From Parasponia andersonii (Eukaryota; Streptophyta; Magnoliopsida; Rosales; Cannabaceae): a stretch of 64,000 bases of DNA. The stretch is taken from contig JXTB01000510.1 in NCBI GenBank assembly GCA_002914805.1, forward strand, positions 119,216-183,215, written 5' to 3'. Below the pieces are notes generated by a model, which saw only the letters and a list, made by a program, of their open reading frames with translations, was not told the origin of the DNA and ran no database searches. Positions 51,793 through 63,755 of the stretch are shown one piece after another. Position numbers and translations under genes: made by a program. How positions within the stretch are numbered: position 1 is the stretch's first letter; each line of letters starts with the position of its first letter.

Positions 51793-52743
51793 CTCCAGAC
51801 GCTTCAAAAGAAAAACCGCCTTCTATCTCTCTCTGTCTCTCTCTCTCTGACACGGCTACTTATCTCTTCTTCTTCCCCAACTCACCCACGTGTCCAATCA
51901 CTGCATGTTAATACACACAACAAATTTACGTCCATTTCCTTAAGTTCACCTGCATTGAACCCAAATACACGAACACCAGGACTATAAGAAAAGACCCATA
52001 AAATCCCACCAAAATAACGTGCAAGAAATTTCAAAGAAAAAATGCATATATTTTTGGGTACCTGTAGATTGAAAAAGAAGGTGAAGAAGCCAAAAGCTAT
52101 GAAGGGGGTTGAGATTCAAGATATGGGTATGATTGATTTGTGGGAATTCGACGTGGGTTCTGAGGGGTTTCGAATATCGGTGTCTATGGTTGATTGATCT
52201 GGAATCGAGAGAGGCTCTCTTCGTCGAAAAGAGCATGAACCAAGAGTTTTTCCTTTTGTTTTTTTCTTTTTTTATTAGTAATTGGAAATTATGTTTGTTT
52301 TTTCAAATATGTATATTAAAAGCCGGGTTGAAAAGTGTGATGTAGAATTGGAGTTGTGAGAAAGAGATAATGTGCGCTAGGGGTGCGCACTATGGTAAGA
52401 TGCGCACTCGATTTCGTATACGCGACGCCTAGTTTTTCTTCAGGGAGGAGGAGTAGGGCTGGGAGAGAGTGTTATTGTGTGAGCAGGTGCATTTTAGCGA
52501 GGCCTGTAGCATGCATTGTACTTTTTGTTCTGTTCTTTTGAGACAGCTTAAAAGTAAAATGGTTCTAGTTTGCAAGTGAAGTTCGCTTCGTTTGAATCAT
52601 CTAATAGAAACCAAAATAATTAAATAAAAAAGTTGAGTAGAAATTAAGAATATTTCGGAACTGACAGATTGCTATACAATCCATTCATATTTATTTACCG
52701 TTTATTTTAATACCCAATTATCCAATATATATATATATATATA

Positions 52744-52967
52744 GCACCAATAAGTATTTTTTTTAACCTATTCATAACTATTAATTTGGCCAATAAAAAT
52801 TTAACATGCATATTTTTTTATTGTAAAAAGTAAAAGAAAAAAAGAGCATTAGTGATGCATATCTTTTCATGCGCTTCATTATAACTATTGGATCACTATT
52901 AAATGGTGATCCTAAAAAAAATACATACTCATAAGTAAAAGAAAAAAATACCTATTAGATTAGCAAC
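52744..52967. mobile_element. Short MITE, copy 1 (inserted in (AT)n)
   Basis: A 224-bp sequence nearly the same as 61111-61341. It starts GCACCAATAAGTATTTTTTT and ends TACCTATTAGATTAGCAAC, with (AT)n on both sides. The ends form long imperfect inverted repeats built on AGGTATTTTTTT..TTTTACCTAT. Non-coding. Confidence 0.7.
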
Positions 52968-54830
52968 TTTTATATATATATATATATATTTTGAGAAATA
53001 TAAGAGGCTCTATATCATCTTTTTAGTTATTGACACGTGTTTTATTCATTTTTTTACTAAAATAAAACAAAGACAAGACATATATTTTAAAGATTTTTTG
53101 TAAAATTTATATTTAGAATAGTGTATTTTAAAAAATAAACTTCTCTTAATAATTTTAAGATCCATACATTTTTTTAATTTTTAAATTACCTTTAAAGATA
53201 AAAATACTCGTAAAACGTATTTTATTAGGGGTCTATATCTCGACTAAATAGAAAGATTGAGTTATTAGATATCTTATCTAACGTTTTTTGACACATTATC
53301 TAACATTCTCGACACTATTTTGTAATGCAAAACTTAAATAAATATATATATATATTATTTTAAATGCTAGATATCTTGTCTAACGTAGCTCAACATCATG
53401 TTTATTATTATTGACACTTTATCTAGTACTAAACACTCAAATGTATATATTTTTTTTTTGTTCAAGATTCTAGACTTCTTGTCTAATTCTCGATATTTTT
53501 GTCTAACACTCTTAATTTAAGAGTATATAAGCTTTTTTATATCTCTACTTTTAAAAATAGTGTATTTCATCTAAAAATAATTGAGAATGTTGAATTTTCT
53601 AAAACTCACCAATAAAAGAGTGTATTTTATCTAATTTTCCCGTTTTTTTAATTGGTGGAATAAAAAAATGAAAAAGATACGTGTGAATAAATAAATAGAG
53701 CATGAGAGAAAGAGATTGATAGGGGAACTACTATTGTTAGCATTCGTCATAGTTTAGCTTCTGGATTGGTTGAATATAGAAAAGGACTATATGCATTGCA
53801 AAAAAGCAGCTAAACACTTGTAAATTTTTCTTCTTAAAATATAACAAATAATTAACGTATAACAATAATGCTACATGCTTGCTCCGTAATATTTTTGATT
53901 TTAAAAATAAAACTAATTGTGGACATTCATTCTCTCAAGCATCTTGATTGAATTTTCACCATTTATTTTACTTTCAAAAACAAGAAATAAAAATTTATTT
54001 TGCCACTATGTTATGAAAAGAAACACTTGCCTTAGATATTAACACCAAAATCTTGATTTTACTGTAATACCCTATATGGATAACTCAAACTATAATATCA
54101 TCATTGAGTCATTCACCACAATAATGTGAAAAGCTCAAATGGGCTTACAACATAAACTCATATTGATTCAATTCACCTATTATTTAATTTCTTTGAAGGG
54201 GCATATGGTACACATGCAAGAAAAAAAAAAAAAAAAACAGAAGGAAATGAAAAGGCAAGTTAGTAAATTATATTAAATAGAATTTGGTACAAAGAAAGAA
54301 AGAAAAAGAGGAGGACGAATACTTGGGCGAAGGGAATAAAAGTAAAGTGTGACAATTACAAATATGAAAGCGTTGGCATTAAGTTGGGCTTGGGGAGAGG
54401 GGGAGGGGCTGGTAGTGTGAAGAATATGAATGATATGTTTCTAGTTTGAGCAAGTCAATAAAGTATGGCTTACCCTTTAATTAGTTGTTTGTTGGAAATA
54501 TATTAAAGGCATCCAAATTCTGATGTTCCTATGACCAACCGTGTGGGGCCCACCTAAATCCAACCTTATAACCTTCATTTTTCGATCCTGTCGTTTACTT
54601 GCTCTAGGTTCAGGTGAAAAAAAAAAAAAAAAAAAAAAGAAGTTAAAAATCCCAAGCTGAATGTAAACTATTGAAGTATTGAACTATGAAATTAAGCGTC
54701 CACCAAAAGTACAGAGTAGATTTAATTCTTTTGTTTTTTTTAAAAAAAAAACATCAAAATGCCTAAATATTTTTCTAGTTTCTCGGTTGTCGTCTAGTGT
54801 TATTTTACACCCCCCCCCCCAAAAAAAAAA

Positions 54831-55270
54831 ACATGTCGTTTGCTCCCGTCTTGGATATTTTCCCAGAAGGGTCACTTTCTAGACGGCATGCACTCGAAGA
54901 ATAAATACATTTTAAAAGAAAAAATTCTGGCGGCATGCGAAGTCAATACGACACGTATTCATACCATAAACAATTCATCTTTTTCGTAGTTTAAACGACA
55001 TGATTAATAATTGTGAACCCCGTGTCCTTGAGATGTTCTAAACGCATGTCGTTTAATGGTGAAGTGGGCAATTTGCTTATTAGCGCAAACGACACATGTT
55101 ATCTGGTTAATTTCCTCAATGAGTAAACGAGATGTAGTTTCCATTTACTGTCGTTTTCCTTATAACAAGAAAATAAAATGTTGTTGCCCGTGATATCATT
55201 TTCCCCGCAGAATAATAAACGACATGTCATCCTAACTGTTTCTATCCAGAATCTTGAAAACGACATGTGG
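54831..55270. repeat. Cluster of AAACGACATGT-type motifs in both orientations
   Basis: Motif or near-motif at 54831 (reverse), 54948, 54993, 55045 (reverse), 55087, 55148 (partial, reverse), 55217 and 55257. Single similar motifs also occur at 37512 and near 37558. Probably the inside of an old repeat element; no ends found. Confidence 0.45.
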
Positions 55271-55531
55271 TTTCTCTCGCCTGCATCGCCCTTCCACACA
55301 GTTGCAAACAGGCCAACTGCCAAGTCAAAAACAATGAATATGCATATAAAATATATGGCAGAAAGCTTAATTTAGTGGAAAACAAATGATCCAATCTGCT
55401 ATAATGTATCTAGTCTAATTTTTATAATTATCTGTATGCGATCCAATTTCTAATATTCAACAAAAACTCCCAATTAATAACTTTTGGAATCTTTCATATG
55501 TATACATATCCATCTTTCCCATTGAGCTCAT

Positions 55532-58514
55532 TCAAGATCCAACAAGGCCTTTGTGCCGCGCATAGGAAATTATTGATACCAGAATAGAGACACAAAGTAT
55601 TCCCGTGAGGATGACCACCTAATGTTACAAAAGAAAAGTAAATATAACAAAAATAAATAAATAAATAAAAGTTAAAACAAAAATTATTGTCATTATAGCG
55701 GAAAATATATAAGAGAAATGCCAATTTCACTCTTTTGGAAAACTAATAATCCAATCTCACTGTTTGACAAAAAATTCTTTTATACATTTTAATATTATGT
55801 CAACCGAGTCAATCAAAATGTCAAACTGTGAGAGCTAAGAGTGATGCTAGCACTCCTCTTATTGGGTATGTATGAACTAATTTCTCTCTCTTTCCTTTAT
55901 GGACTAATGAGATTGTGCAATATTCTATTACGTACTTACCCATTTAAAGACGTAGCCATGGCCTTCCTTCCATGTATATGGGATATTCATGCCAAATATT
56001 GCGGCAACCAAAGAATACACAGACACACAAACAGTTCCAGAACATAGGAAAAGCTCTAGCTGCATCAATATTTAAGAATATATGCCATCTATTACCATAC
56101 ATAACCACCTAAATATTATGAAGATTTTTCTATCAAGAAATACAAATACGTAAGCCAGTAATGTAAGGACTTTAATTGCGTTTAGAACACTACCTGAATA
56201 AGCTGATTTCGATGATTGTCAAGCTGCAACGTAATTTAATAGGCATTAAGTATGCTAGACAGTAATTAGCACCAATCACAAACATTTTCATGATTAGATG
56301 ATCTTGTCAATTTACCTGGATATTGATGTAATCCTCTGTGTCATCGATGTATTCACGCAGCTGTTATGTAAGAGATTGTTATGACATCATTTTTGACATC
56401 TCAGTCTCGATTCCTATCCAACTAAATTTTGATTTTTATGCTTAGCACAAAAATTAAACAGTGCATACCGTGGTTAACTTGTTTAGCGTCCCATCAATTT
56501 GCATAAAATAAGCCTGAGATGGCATAAAAAGTGTTTCAGAGTTCAGAAATCTTATATAGAAATTTACATAACAAGACCTGAAAATTAACATGGAAAAAGA
56601 CGTGTGCTATAACCTCGAGCAACATTTCGAGCTCCTCTATATCATTCTCTTCTCGAACAGTTTGAGTACTTGCCCGACTTGTTCTGGATATCTTCGAGCC
56701 TATGGTGGGAGAGCTGAAAAACCAATTTGGGGCAGCGGAAGATGCCAACTTTCTCGATAGGTAAAGGTCTGCCATATCTTCATCATCATCAAGAAGTTGT
56801 TCTAGTTCATCCCTTACCTGTAAACCATGCATTAACTCCACCAGATAGAACAAGCCAAATGTCATGGATTAAAGCCAGTCTCTTCCTAACTGCTAATCTG
56901 TGGAAGAGCAAAAACTAAATAATTCGGATTATGTTAGTCTGTTTCTTTTAAAGTTGATGCTCCGTATAAGTTTATATTTAATCCTTACAGAATTGCTCGG
57001 ACCTTATTGATATGGCACATTAGATACCACAATTAGAATCCAGAAAGATGTCCTGTAGCTATTTCATCTAAAGTCTGGGATGTCATGGAAATAAACCGGA
57101 ACTGTCATGTGCACTCAATATAGAGTTAATGTTTGTTCAACCAATTTAAGCAAATCATATTCCTGCATAGGGGCCAATCCTAGTCAAATTACTAGCATAT
57201 AGTTCCGAATCCCATACAGAGACATATCAAACCGTTCAACATACCTTTTGGACCCGATTTGTCAATCTTGTCATTGAGCTTTTTAGTCTTCGCACTCGAT
57301 CCAAATTACGGCTGCTAATCTGCACGCAACTATACTCACTTTATCTATAAGTTCCTTACAACTATAAGTTAAGCTGAATGGACGGAGAAAATATGAAGTA
57401 TCATTAAGCAAGCCGTTACCTTGGAGGTCAGCTCGTCCAAAGCCGGATAAGCAGCGGCTTCTAATTCTCTCGTGCAAGCATCAAGAAAACTACAAATAGC
57501 TTCCAGTGCAACTTCTAAGGCCCGGAATTCAAATGGGAACTCTGCATTGCACGACGCAAAGTTGCGAAATCACGAGAACATCAAGCTCTAGTCTAGATAA
57601 TACAAAAAGCAAATTAGCTTAGCACAAAAGACTATGATTATTCCAACACACAGCAATGTTATCATTCATGGTTCAATGTAAACTCAAGAAATAGACAAGG
57701 CACTGGGCATGAAAGCATAATTTGGTTTGAGATACCATTTTCTTCGCCGTTCTCGGCCTCATCTCGTACCCCTGCAGGTTGCTCTTCTTCTTCCCCTCGG
57801 CCTTTGGAACTAGCACCTGTTAAAGGTAACCGCCTTTGAAGTTCCTCCACAATAGGAATCACATTGTCATCCAATGGATCTCTAAGCAACACCTACACCA
57901 AAAATTCGCCTCAGAGTTCAGCTAATTTCACTCAAAAGCAGTCTGAATTTTCCACATCTTCAACAATTCTCAAAGCAGAACATAAGAAGATTGAACTGTT
58001 TAAAAAATAATGATAATAGTAATAAGGCCCCACCACATTATTTTCCGATATTAAGTAACACTGCAACAGTACCAAATAGTACAATTTTTATATTGAAAAA
58101 AAAAATAACAGGGCAATTCGTACAATAAATATTACCTCCTCTGCTGTGATAATTGCTTTGATGTGCTGGAACCCAATTCCCAGGAAAAAAAAAAACAGAA
58201 TAAATAAAACCAAATGAAAAACTAAGTTGCCAAAAAAATAATAAAATAATAAAATAAATAAAAAAACAAACCTCCAAATTGAGAACAATAACTTTTTCTC
58301 TGCCTAAAATGGTCGAAGGGTATGATAAGAGGGGATCAAGAATTCGAAGATCTCTGGCGTGGATATGAACCCGGCGCATAATGGCATACTTATCCACATC
58401 CAATATAGTTCCTTTCCCAGACTGGTCCAGCAAAACCCAGCTCGTAGAAACAGCCGTTTTCTTCACCAGAGACGCCTGACTCTCCACCGGGACCAGAAAC
58501 CCATCTCGACCCAT
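55532..58514 (-). CDS. MRS2: CorA-like magnesium transporter, MRS2/MGT family
   Basis: Membrane Mg2+ channel of the CorA/MRS2 family (plasma membrane, tonoplast or organelle depending on member). Exons (minus): 58272-58514, 58136-58165, 57736-57892, 57420-57541, 57245-57319, 56614-56817, 56469-56513, 56316-56360, 56194-56223, 55940-56059, 55532-55618; 1158 nt, 385 residues. Seen: [19 protein letters not shown] and [11 protein letters not shown] early; [10 protein letters not shown] encoded by a 30-nt exon; the coiled-coil segment [19 protein letters not shown] to [40 protein letters not shown]; and the pore signature GMN at about 340-342 between two helices, ending [11 protein letters not shown]. 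It looks closest to Arabidopsis MRS2-2/2-3 (MGT9/MGT4) by recall. An in-frame ATG at 58529 would add MIFKD. Confidence 0.95.
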
Positions 58515-58764
58515 GTCCTTAAAAATCAACCACTACCAGTTCTCCATCATCAGGAAAAAGGGGAAAAAAAAAAAAACCAAACCAAATTCACCAAGCCAAG
58601 CAAAACCCAGCTATATGTTGATGTTTTAAGCTATTTTGGCTCTGGTTTTGGTTCTGGGTGTTCTTGAAATGAAAAACCCAGAAATGGTAGAGCTAAGTGG
58701 AACAGAGCAAGAGGTTTTTTGGGTTAAGAATTGGGGTTTGGGAAGGTTTAGGAGAATGGGGAAG

Positions 58765-58800
58765 AGAGTAGTGGTGGTGGAAGAAGAAGAAGAAGAAGGT
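58765..58800. repeat. (GAA)n tract upstream of MRS2
   Basis: Short run of GAA/AAG triplets about 260 bp upstream of the MRS2 start, a CT-rich leader or promoter tract when read on the gene strand. Confidence 0.6.
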
Positions 58801-61078
58801 AAGTCAAGGTAAAAATTTGGAGAGAGTTGGAGATATGAGTGCAGTGCATGGCTTTAGTGGCAGGTAGTGGCAAGTGCCGTGTAGGTGTGAGTGTGGGTTT
58901 AACAATTTTGGTGGGGCAATGGGCCTTGAAAGTAACTGGTGTCTTTTCGTGCAATAAAATAATGCAGTTTCATCTCTGGATGTAAATGTTTGGTCTTACT
59001 CGCATGTAAGTACTTGCGTGAGTGTCATATAATCTCTTTTTTTCTTTTTCTTTTGGGTTAATATTGGTTTTAGATCTTGAAAAAAATATCCAAAATGTCA
59101 TTTTCAATTACTGATTTTAATTTTCGAATGTCATGTTTTTGCCACTACAAACTACATTTTTGGCTGAATTTTAGTAAATTTGAACAATTTTGTTATAAAC
59201 AATGAATCAGAACTTAGGCTTAAAAAAAATGAAAAGAAGAAGCATAATTAGCAAAATATGAGATTTGAAAGTTCATGAACAAAATTGAAAAACAAAAATT
59301 GTTTGAGAACTAAATATGGGCATATTGAAAGTAAATTTGAGTTATGATATTCCAAGACTAAAATAAATAAAATGGCAAAGTGGTTACAAAATGTTCATGT
59401 TGTCACATTTTTTGAAAAATACATTCTGTGGATATATAGCAGATTTTTACGTCTTACTGCATTCCTGCTTGTTACATATTTTTTTTTTTTTTCAAACGTA
59501 AGGAAAAGGCAATATCTTTTTAAATAATACGATAAAATTTTCACTATTTTTTCATTTGGCGAAGTAAAAAAACTCAAAAGGAAAGTATAATCAAGCAAAC
59601 ATCTCTGGCAAATGTTGTGTTTTCTTTTTATATTGAAAATTAGGGGTTGGGGAAGTTACCATTATTTAGTTATTTAGTTTTTTTAAAAAATAATTATTGA
59701 CCTTTATTTTCTTAGTAATTCTTTGGAAAGGAAAGGAAATTAAATTAAGACATTAACGAGAAGTATTGAGAAAAGTTCGTTTATTCTCTGGAAGCATGGA
59801 AAGAAGGAGTTAATTTATGTTTTTTTACATAACTTCTACATGTTTTTTTCAAGGCAATACATTCTCTATGGTGTTAGACGCAAGAATCAAAAGAAGGTAC
59901 AGATCTCTTTTAGACAAGCGGTGTACTTATTGCGAACAATGACACCCATGCACGATAAATTCGCCTCTAGGACGTACGAGTCCATAACAAACTATCCACA
60001 CTTAAATGTAGGATATTTCCATATTTAAAAAATAAATAAATAAATCTGTTAGGACCACGTAAAAAAGGAAGAAATTTGTGGGAAAATAAGTGAAATACCT
60101 TCTAATACTGTGTCTTGGAAATAGACTAATTTTTAAACCATTTTGCAAAATAAATCTTTTAATGATTTAGCGAGCATGTCAAGCATGGAAGTGAAGAGTG
60201 TGAAAAATACCACGTAATAACCGCATAGTACATATCCTAAAGCATAGCTCGATCACTTATGTCACCAACGGTTACAATTATGCCACGTGGACAAGATCAC
60301 CAGTATCGTGTTTATTTTGATGGATTGAATGAAGCCACATGTACAAACAACTATGATCTCATAACTGCTCGTACAATTACCGAGTGCGAATAAAAATATT
60401 CAGGAGACATTCTCCATTGGATCACACTCTACTAACCTATTAGGCATTAGCCTAATATTTTGGCGTTCATTGTGAGTACCGCATTTTGTAAGGCATTAAA
60501 GAGCTACTATATAAAGCTTATAGGGGCATTTATTAGACATGGGATTGAGTTCCACGTAGAGAGATTAAAAAATAGAAGAATTTCATCTTAATTTCAGTTA
60601 AAGAGAAGATAATAATAGGTGTGTTAGAAGAAGCCATCGTTTTACCATAATTATTACTATCTCTCAGGTAATATTAATTTATCATGTTTTGGGCTTCACT
60701 TGAGATCAATGTCATTTATTTTCGGTGCCACATTACATTCTTCACCTAGATACTTGTTACTCCCACCTATAAAACTCCAGTGGAAATTAATATTCACTTT
60801 GTTTCTTATCCACGCTGCTGATTTCACTTATTATATCATTCTCACCTAAAAATCCAGACCGAATATCATACATGGCTGATTTTCATCTCACCATCTGTTT
60901 TATGCTCATTCTGTTACTAACAAATATCGTTTGTAGAAATTGATAATTGATAGAATAAAATATTTAAGATCTCGACCTTTTACGTTTTATATCTAAAAAA
61001 TAAAACCACACAAGTTAGTAACACAAAGATAATAAAAAGCAACAATACTCACACAAGAATTTTATGGGACAAAATGTC

Positions 61079-61110
<32 letters not shown>
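58801..61110. other. Intergenic stretch upstream of MRS2
   Basis: No gene seen. The segment 59050-59345 recalls the 'TTTAGTTCTTGAACTTTC' class of plant MITEs but the ends are degenerate. A TATATAAA motif at 60510 is followed by an AG-rich leader-like stretch and CAG/GTAATA at about 60667, which might be the promoter end of a lost LTR. Confidence 0.4.
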
Positions 61111-61341
61111 GCACCAGTAGGTATTTTTTTCTTTTACCTATGCATAGGTATTAATTTGGCTAATAAAAATTTAGCATGTATATTTTTTTATTGTAAAAAG
61201 TAAGAGAGAAAGAATATTAATAATGCACGTCTTTTCATGCACTTTATTATGGTCATTAGATCACTGTTAGATAGTGAACCAACGGCTAAAAAAAAATACC
61301 TACTCATAGGTAAAAAAAAAAATACCTATTAGATTAGCAAC
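61111..61341. mobile_element. Short MITE, copy 2 (inserted in (AT)n)
   Basis: Sister of 52744-52967: the same order of blocks (GCACCA..AGTAT or AGGTAT, AATTTGGC, TTTTATTGTAAAAAGTAA, CTTTTCATGC, GATCACT, TACCTATTAGATTAGCAAC). Its inverted ends are better kept here (AGGTATTTTTTTCTTTTACC against AGGTATTTTTTTTTTTACC). A more divergent third relative may follow at about 61360-61470. Confidence 0.7.
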
Positions 61342-62102
61342 CTATATATATATAATACATATACCGGTACAAACACTAATTTAAATACGTAATTTTTTAC
61401 TTATTTATAAATATTATTTTGCTGAATTAGAATTGATCACATATTTTTTTATGATAAAAAATAAAAAAATTAAATAATAAATATTTATTTTTATTATTTA
61501 TTTATCAATTAGTTAAATTATAATAACGATCGTAATCTAATAATTAAAAAAAATAATTATCAATAAGATAAAATAACCTGCGTATATACTCGTGTTTTAA
61601 CGCACACAGAAAGATCATTGAAGTATGAAAAGACAAAAAAAAAAATCATATGCCGTTCAGGCGAAGTAAAAAGTAAAAACCTAGCTAGACACGTAGGAAT
61701 TGGAGAGAGGGGAAGAAAGATGCTCTATAGAAAGAAAAGGACCAGTCATATATGTTAAAAAATAAAAAGGGAAATTAAGAGCACCCCACTGCCGGATCTA
61801 GACGTTGATTCTATATTCGAATCATATCATAATATCGTGAAAATATCGGAATAAGCACGAAAATTTATTATAGTAGAATGAAAATTAGGTAATAATATGT
61901 ATTTATTTTTAATTTGTAATAAGTATAAGTTATTAGTTAAATTTTATTTTTTTTAAGAAAAAAATTCTCTTTTTAAAAAAATAATAACAATGTTATAAAT
62001 TTTACTAAAAACTACTGTAACGTTCTAAAAATCAAATGTATATACTATATTGTTACTTAAAAAAAAAAAAAAGAAAAAAAAGGAGTAAGACTTCTCGTTA
62101 GC
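61342..62102. other. AT-rich intergenic stretch
   Basis: Very AT-rich with A-runs (for example 62059-62080); holds the possible third relative of the short MITE. No gene seen. Confidence 0.5.
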
Positions 62103-62720
62103 TGTTGATGAAGGTTTTATCAACAATAAATTTATGAATAATCAAGAGATGTGGCTTGTGTAAATTGAAGTAAATAATCAAAGCAAATAAGGAGAGAAAG
62201 ATTTATAGTGGTTCAGCCCCGAAAAAGATGAGCCTACGTCCACTGTTTTCTCACTATAATGATGAATATTCAAGGTTACAATACTCAAAAGCTATTGAAG
62301 AATGCTAAAGAATTAGACTACCCAAAGTTTGGAATACCCTAGGCGTGTATTTGCTCTGACTTCTATTCTCTGTGACTTGTTTCTGCCCAGAATTGGTTGT
62401 GTCCTCCTCCTCGGAACATAGAGCCCCCTTTATATAGATTGTAGTGACCTTATGTCCCAAGGTTCTTTATATCTCTAGGATCCTAATTGCATAAACGGGT
62501 AACTATACAATTGGGTAACATAAAACTGGATAATTATCCAATTAAGTAATTGGATAATTACTCAAAACGGATAACTAGTTAAGGAATCTTCAGTTTCCCT
62601 TTCCTTGTAGGTTTCTTCCGTAATAAATCTCCCTCTTCTTGTAGGTTTCCTTTATGGCATTTACCTTTTTCCTTCTCCTTATAAGTTTCCTGTTTGTCAA
62701 GGCAAACTATACGGAGAAGG

Positions 62721-62850
62721 TCGCACAAAAAACCTGCAGAAGCGGTCGCATATAACCAAGACGGGAGAGATCGCACACATCATATTTAGAGGAGGTCGCA
62801 CATATCCTTCTCAGAGGAGGTCGCACATATCCTTCTCAGAGGAGGTCGCA
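62721..62850. repeat. 25-bp period array of (G)GTCGCA motifs
   Basis: TCGCA occurs at 62721, 62746, 62771, 62796, 62821 and 62846, exactly 25 bp apart. The last three units are nearly identical (GGAGGTCGCACATATCC, then TTCTCAGA). An inverted GCGACC follows at about 62869. Confidence 0.9.
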
Positions 62851-63594
62851 TATTACACTTATGCGACCTTAGGATCTTTTAGACCGCACAACAATTGCCC
62901 CCCAGCTCCATTAGTTCTTTAGGACGAAATGGAGCTTCTGACTACCGTGCGACCTTATGATGTCATAGAACCTGTGATTTGAGTTAATCGAAGATCCGTC
63001 AGACTTCAAATCTTCTTTCAAGATCACGCGTATCTTCGTCTCTGTCAGAACGGAACACGTGTAGCCAGAAACGAGATTCGAGAATGCGTGATTGACACCA
63101 ACCGTCACCGAATCTTTTTAAATTTCAAATTATCCTGACTTTTCGGATGAATTCAAATCCCGCGCGATCCTTGGCCTTCAGATTTAAAATTCGAATCCTC
63201 TGATCTACGGCTGCGATCTAACGGTAGTCAGATTATATAAACATCAGAAATCATTTCTCTCTCTCATTTTACTCAGAACTGCAGAACTCAGAACTTCAGA
63301 AAAATCAGAAACCCTAACGCCGTTCTCCCAGATCGCTCCAATTGCAGCTGTTCCTTCATCATTGTTTCGAATCAACCCAATCTCTCGAAGAAAGGTTAGT
63401 ATTCTTCCTTATTTCTATCATTATTGGAAACAACAATCTGGAAAAACTTATTTCACCGAAGTGAAATAAGAATTTTATTCCTTTCTTTTTCTTCAGTCTG
63501 TAGAGTAGATTTGCTGGAAATGGTCATGCGAAGAGAATCCCTAGGGTCTGATACCCTAATTTACTCCTTCTGAACTGACGGTTCATCTACTGAT

Positions 63595-63688
63595 GAACTG
63601 CTCGAACACTTCTGACGAACTGCTCGAGCACTTCTGATGAACTGCTCGAACACTTCTGATGAACTGCTCGAATACTTCTGATGAACTT
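63595..63688. repeat. 22-bp tandem array
   Basis: GAACTG or GAACTT recurs at 63595, 63617, 63639, 63661 and 63683, exactly 22 bp apart; unit GAACTGCTCGAACACTTCTG plus AT. It lies in the leader upstream of the terminal reading frame. Confidence 0.9.
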
Positions 63689-63755
63689 TGTAGATAAACG
63701 TATGTAACCTTAGGATAAATCCTTAATATCTGAACCCCTGCATATTTCTTTTCAG

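Larger units (their letters stand above)
51808..55531. other. Intergenic stretch between DRIP and the MRS2 gene
   Basis: Left end: CT-rich DRIP leader (about 51825-51850). Near 52371-52407 are three TGCGC(A)-type motifs. A MITE lies at 52744-52967, a zone at 53200-53530 repeats TCTAAC/TTGACAC phrases, and 54831-55270 is a cluster of AAACGACATGT motifs. No gene seen. Confidence 0.55.

Noticed and set aside
62721-62850. CRISPR-like array because of regular spacing
   Set aside because: Short conserved core, diverging spacers, eukaryotic retroelement setting and no cas genes.
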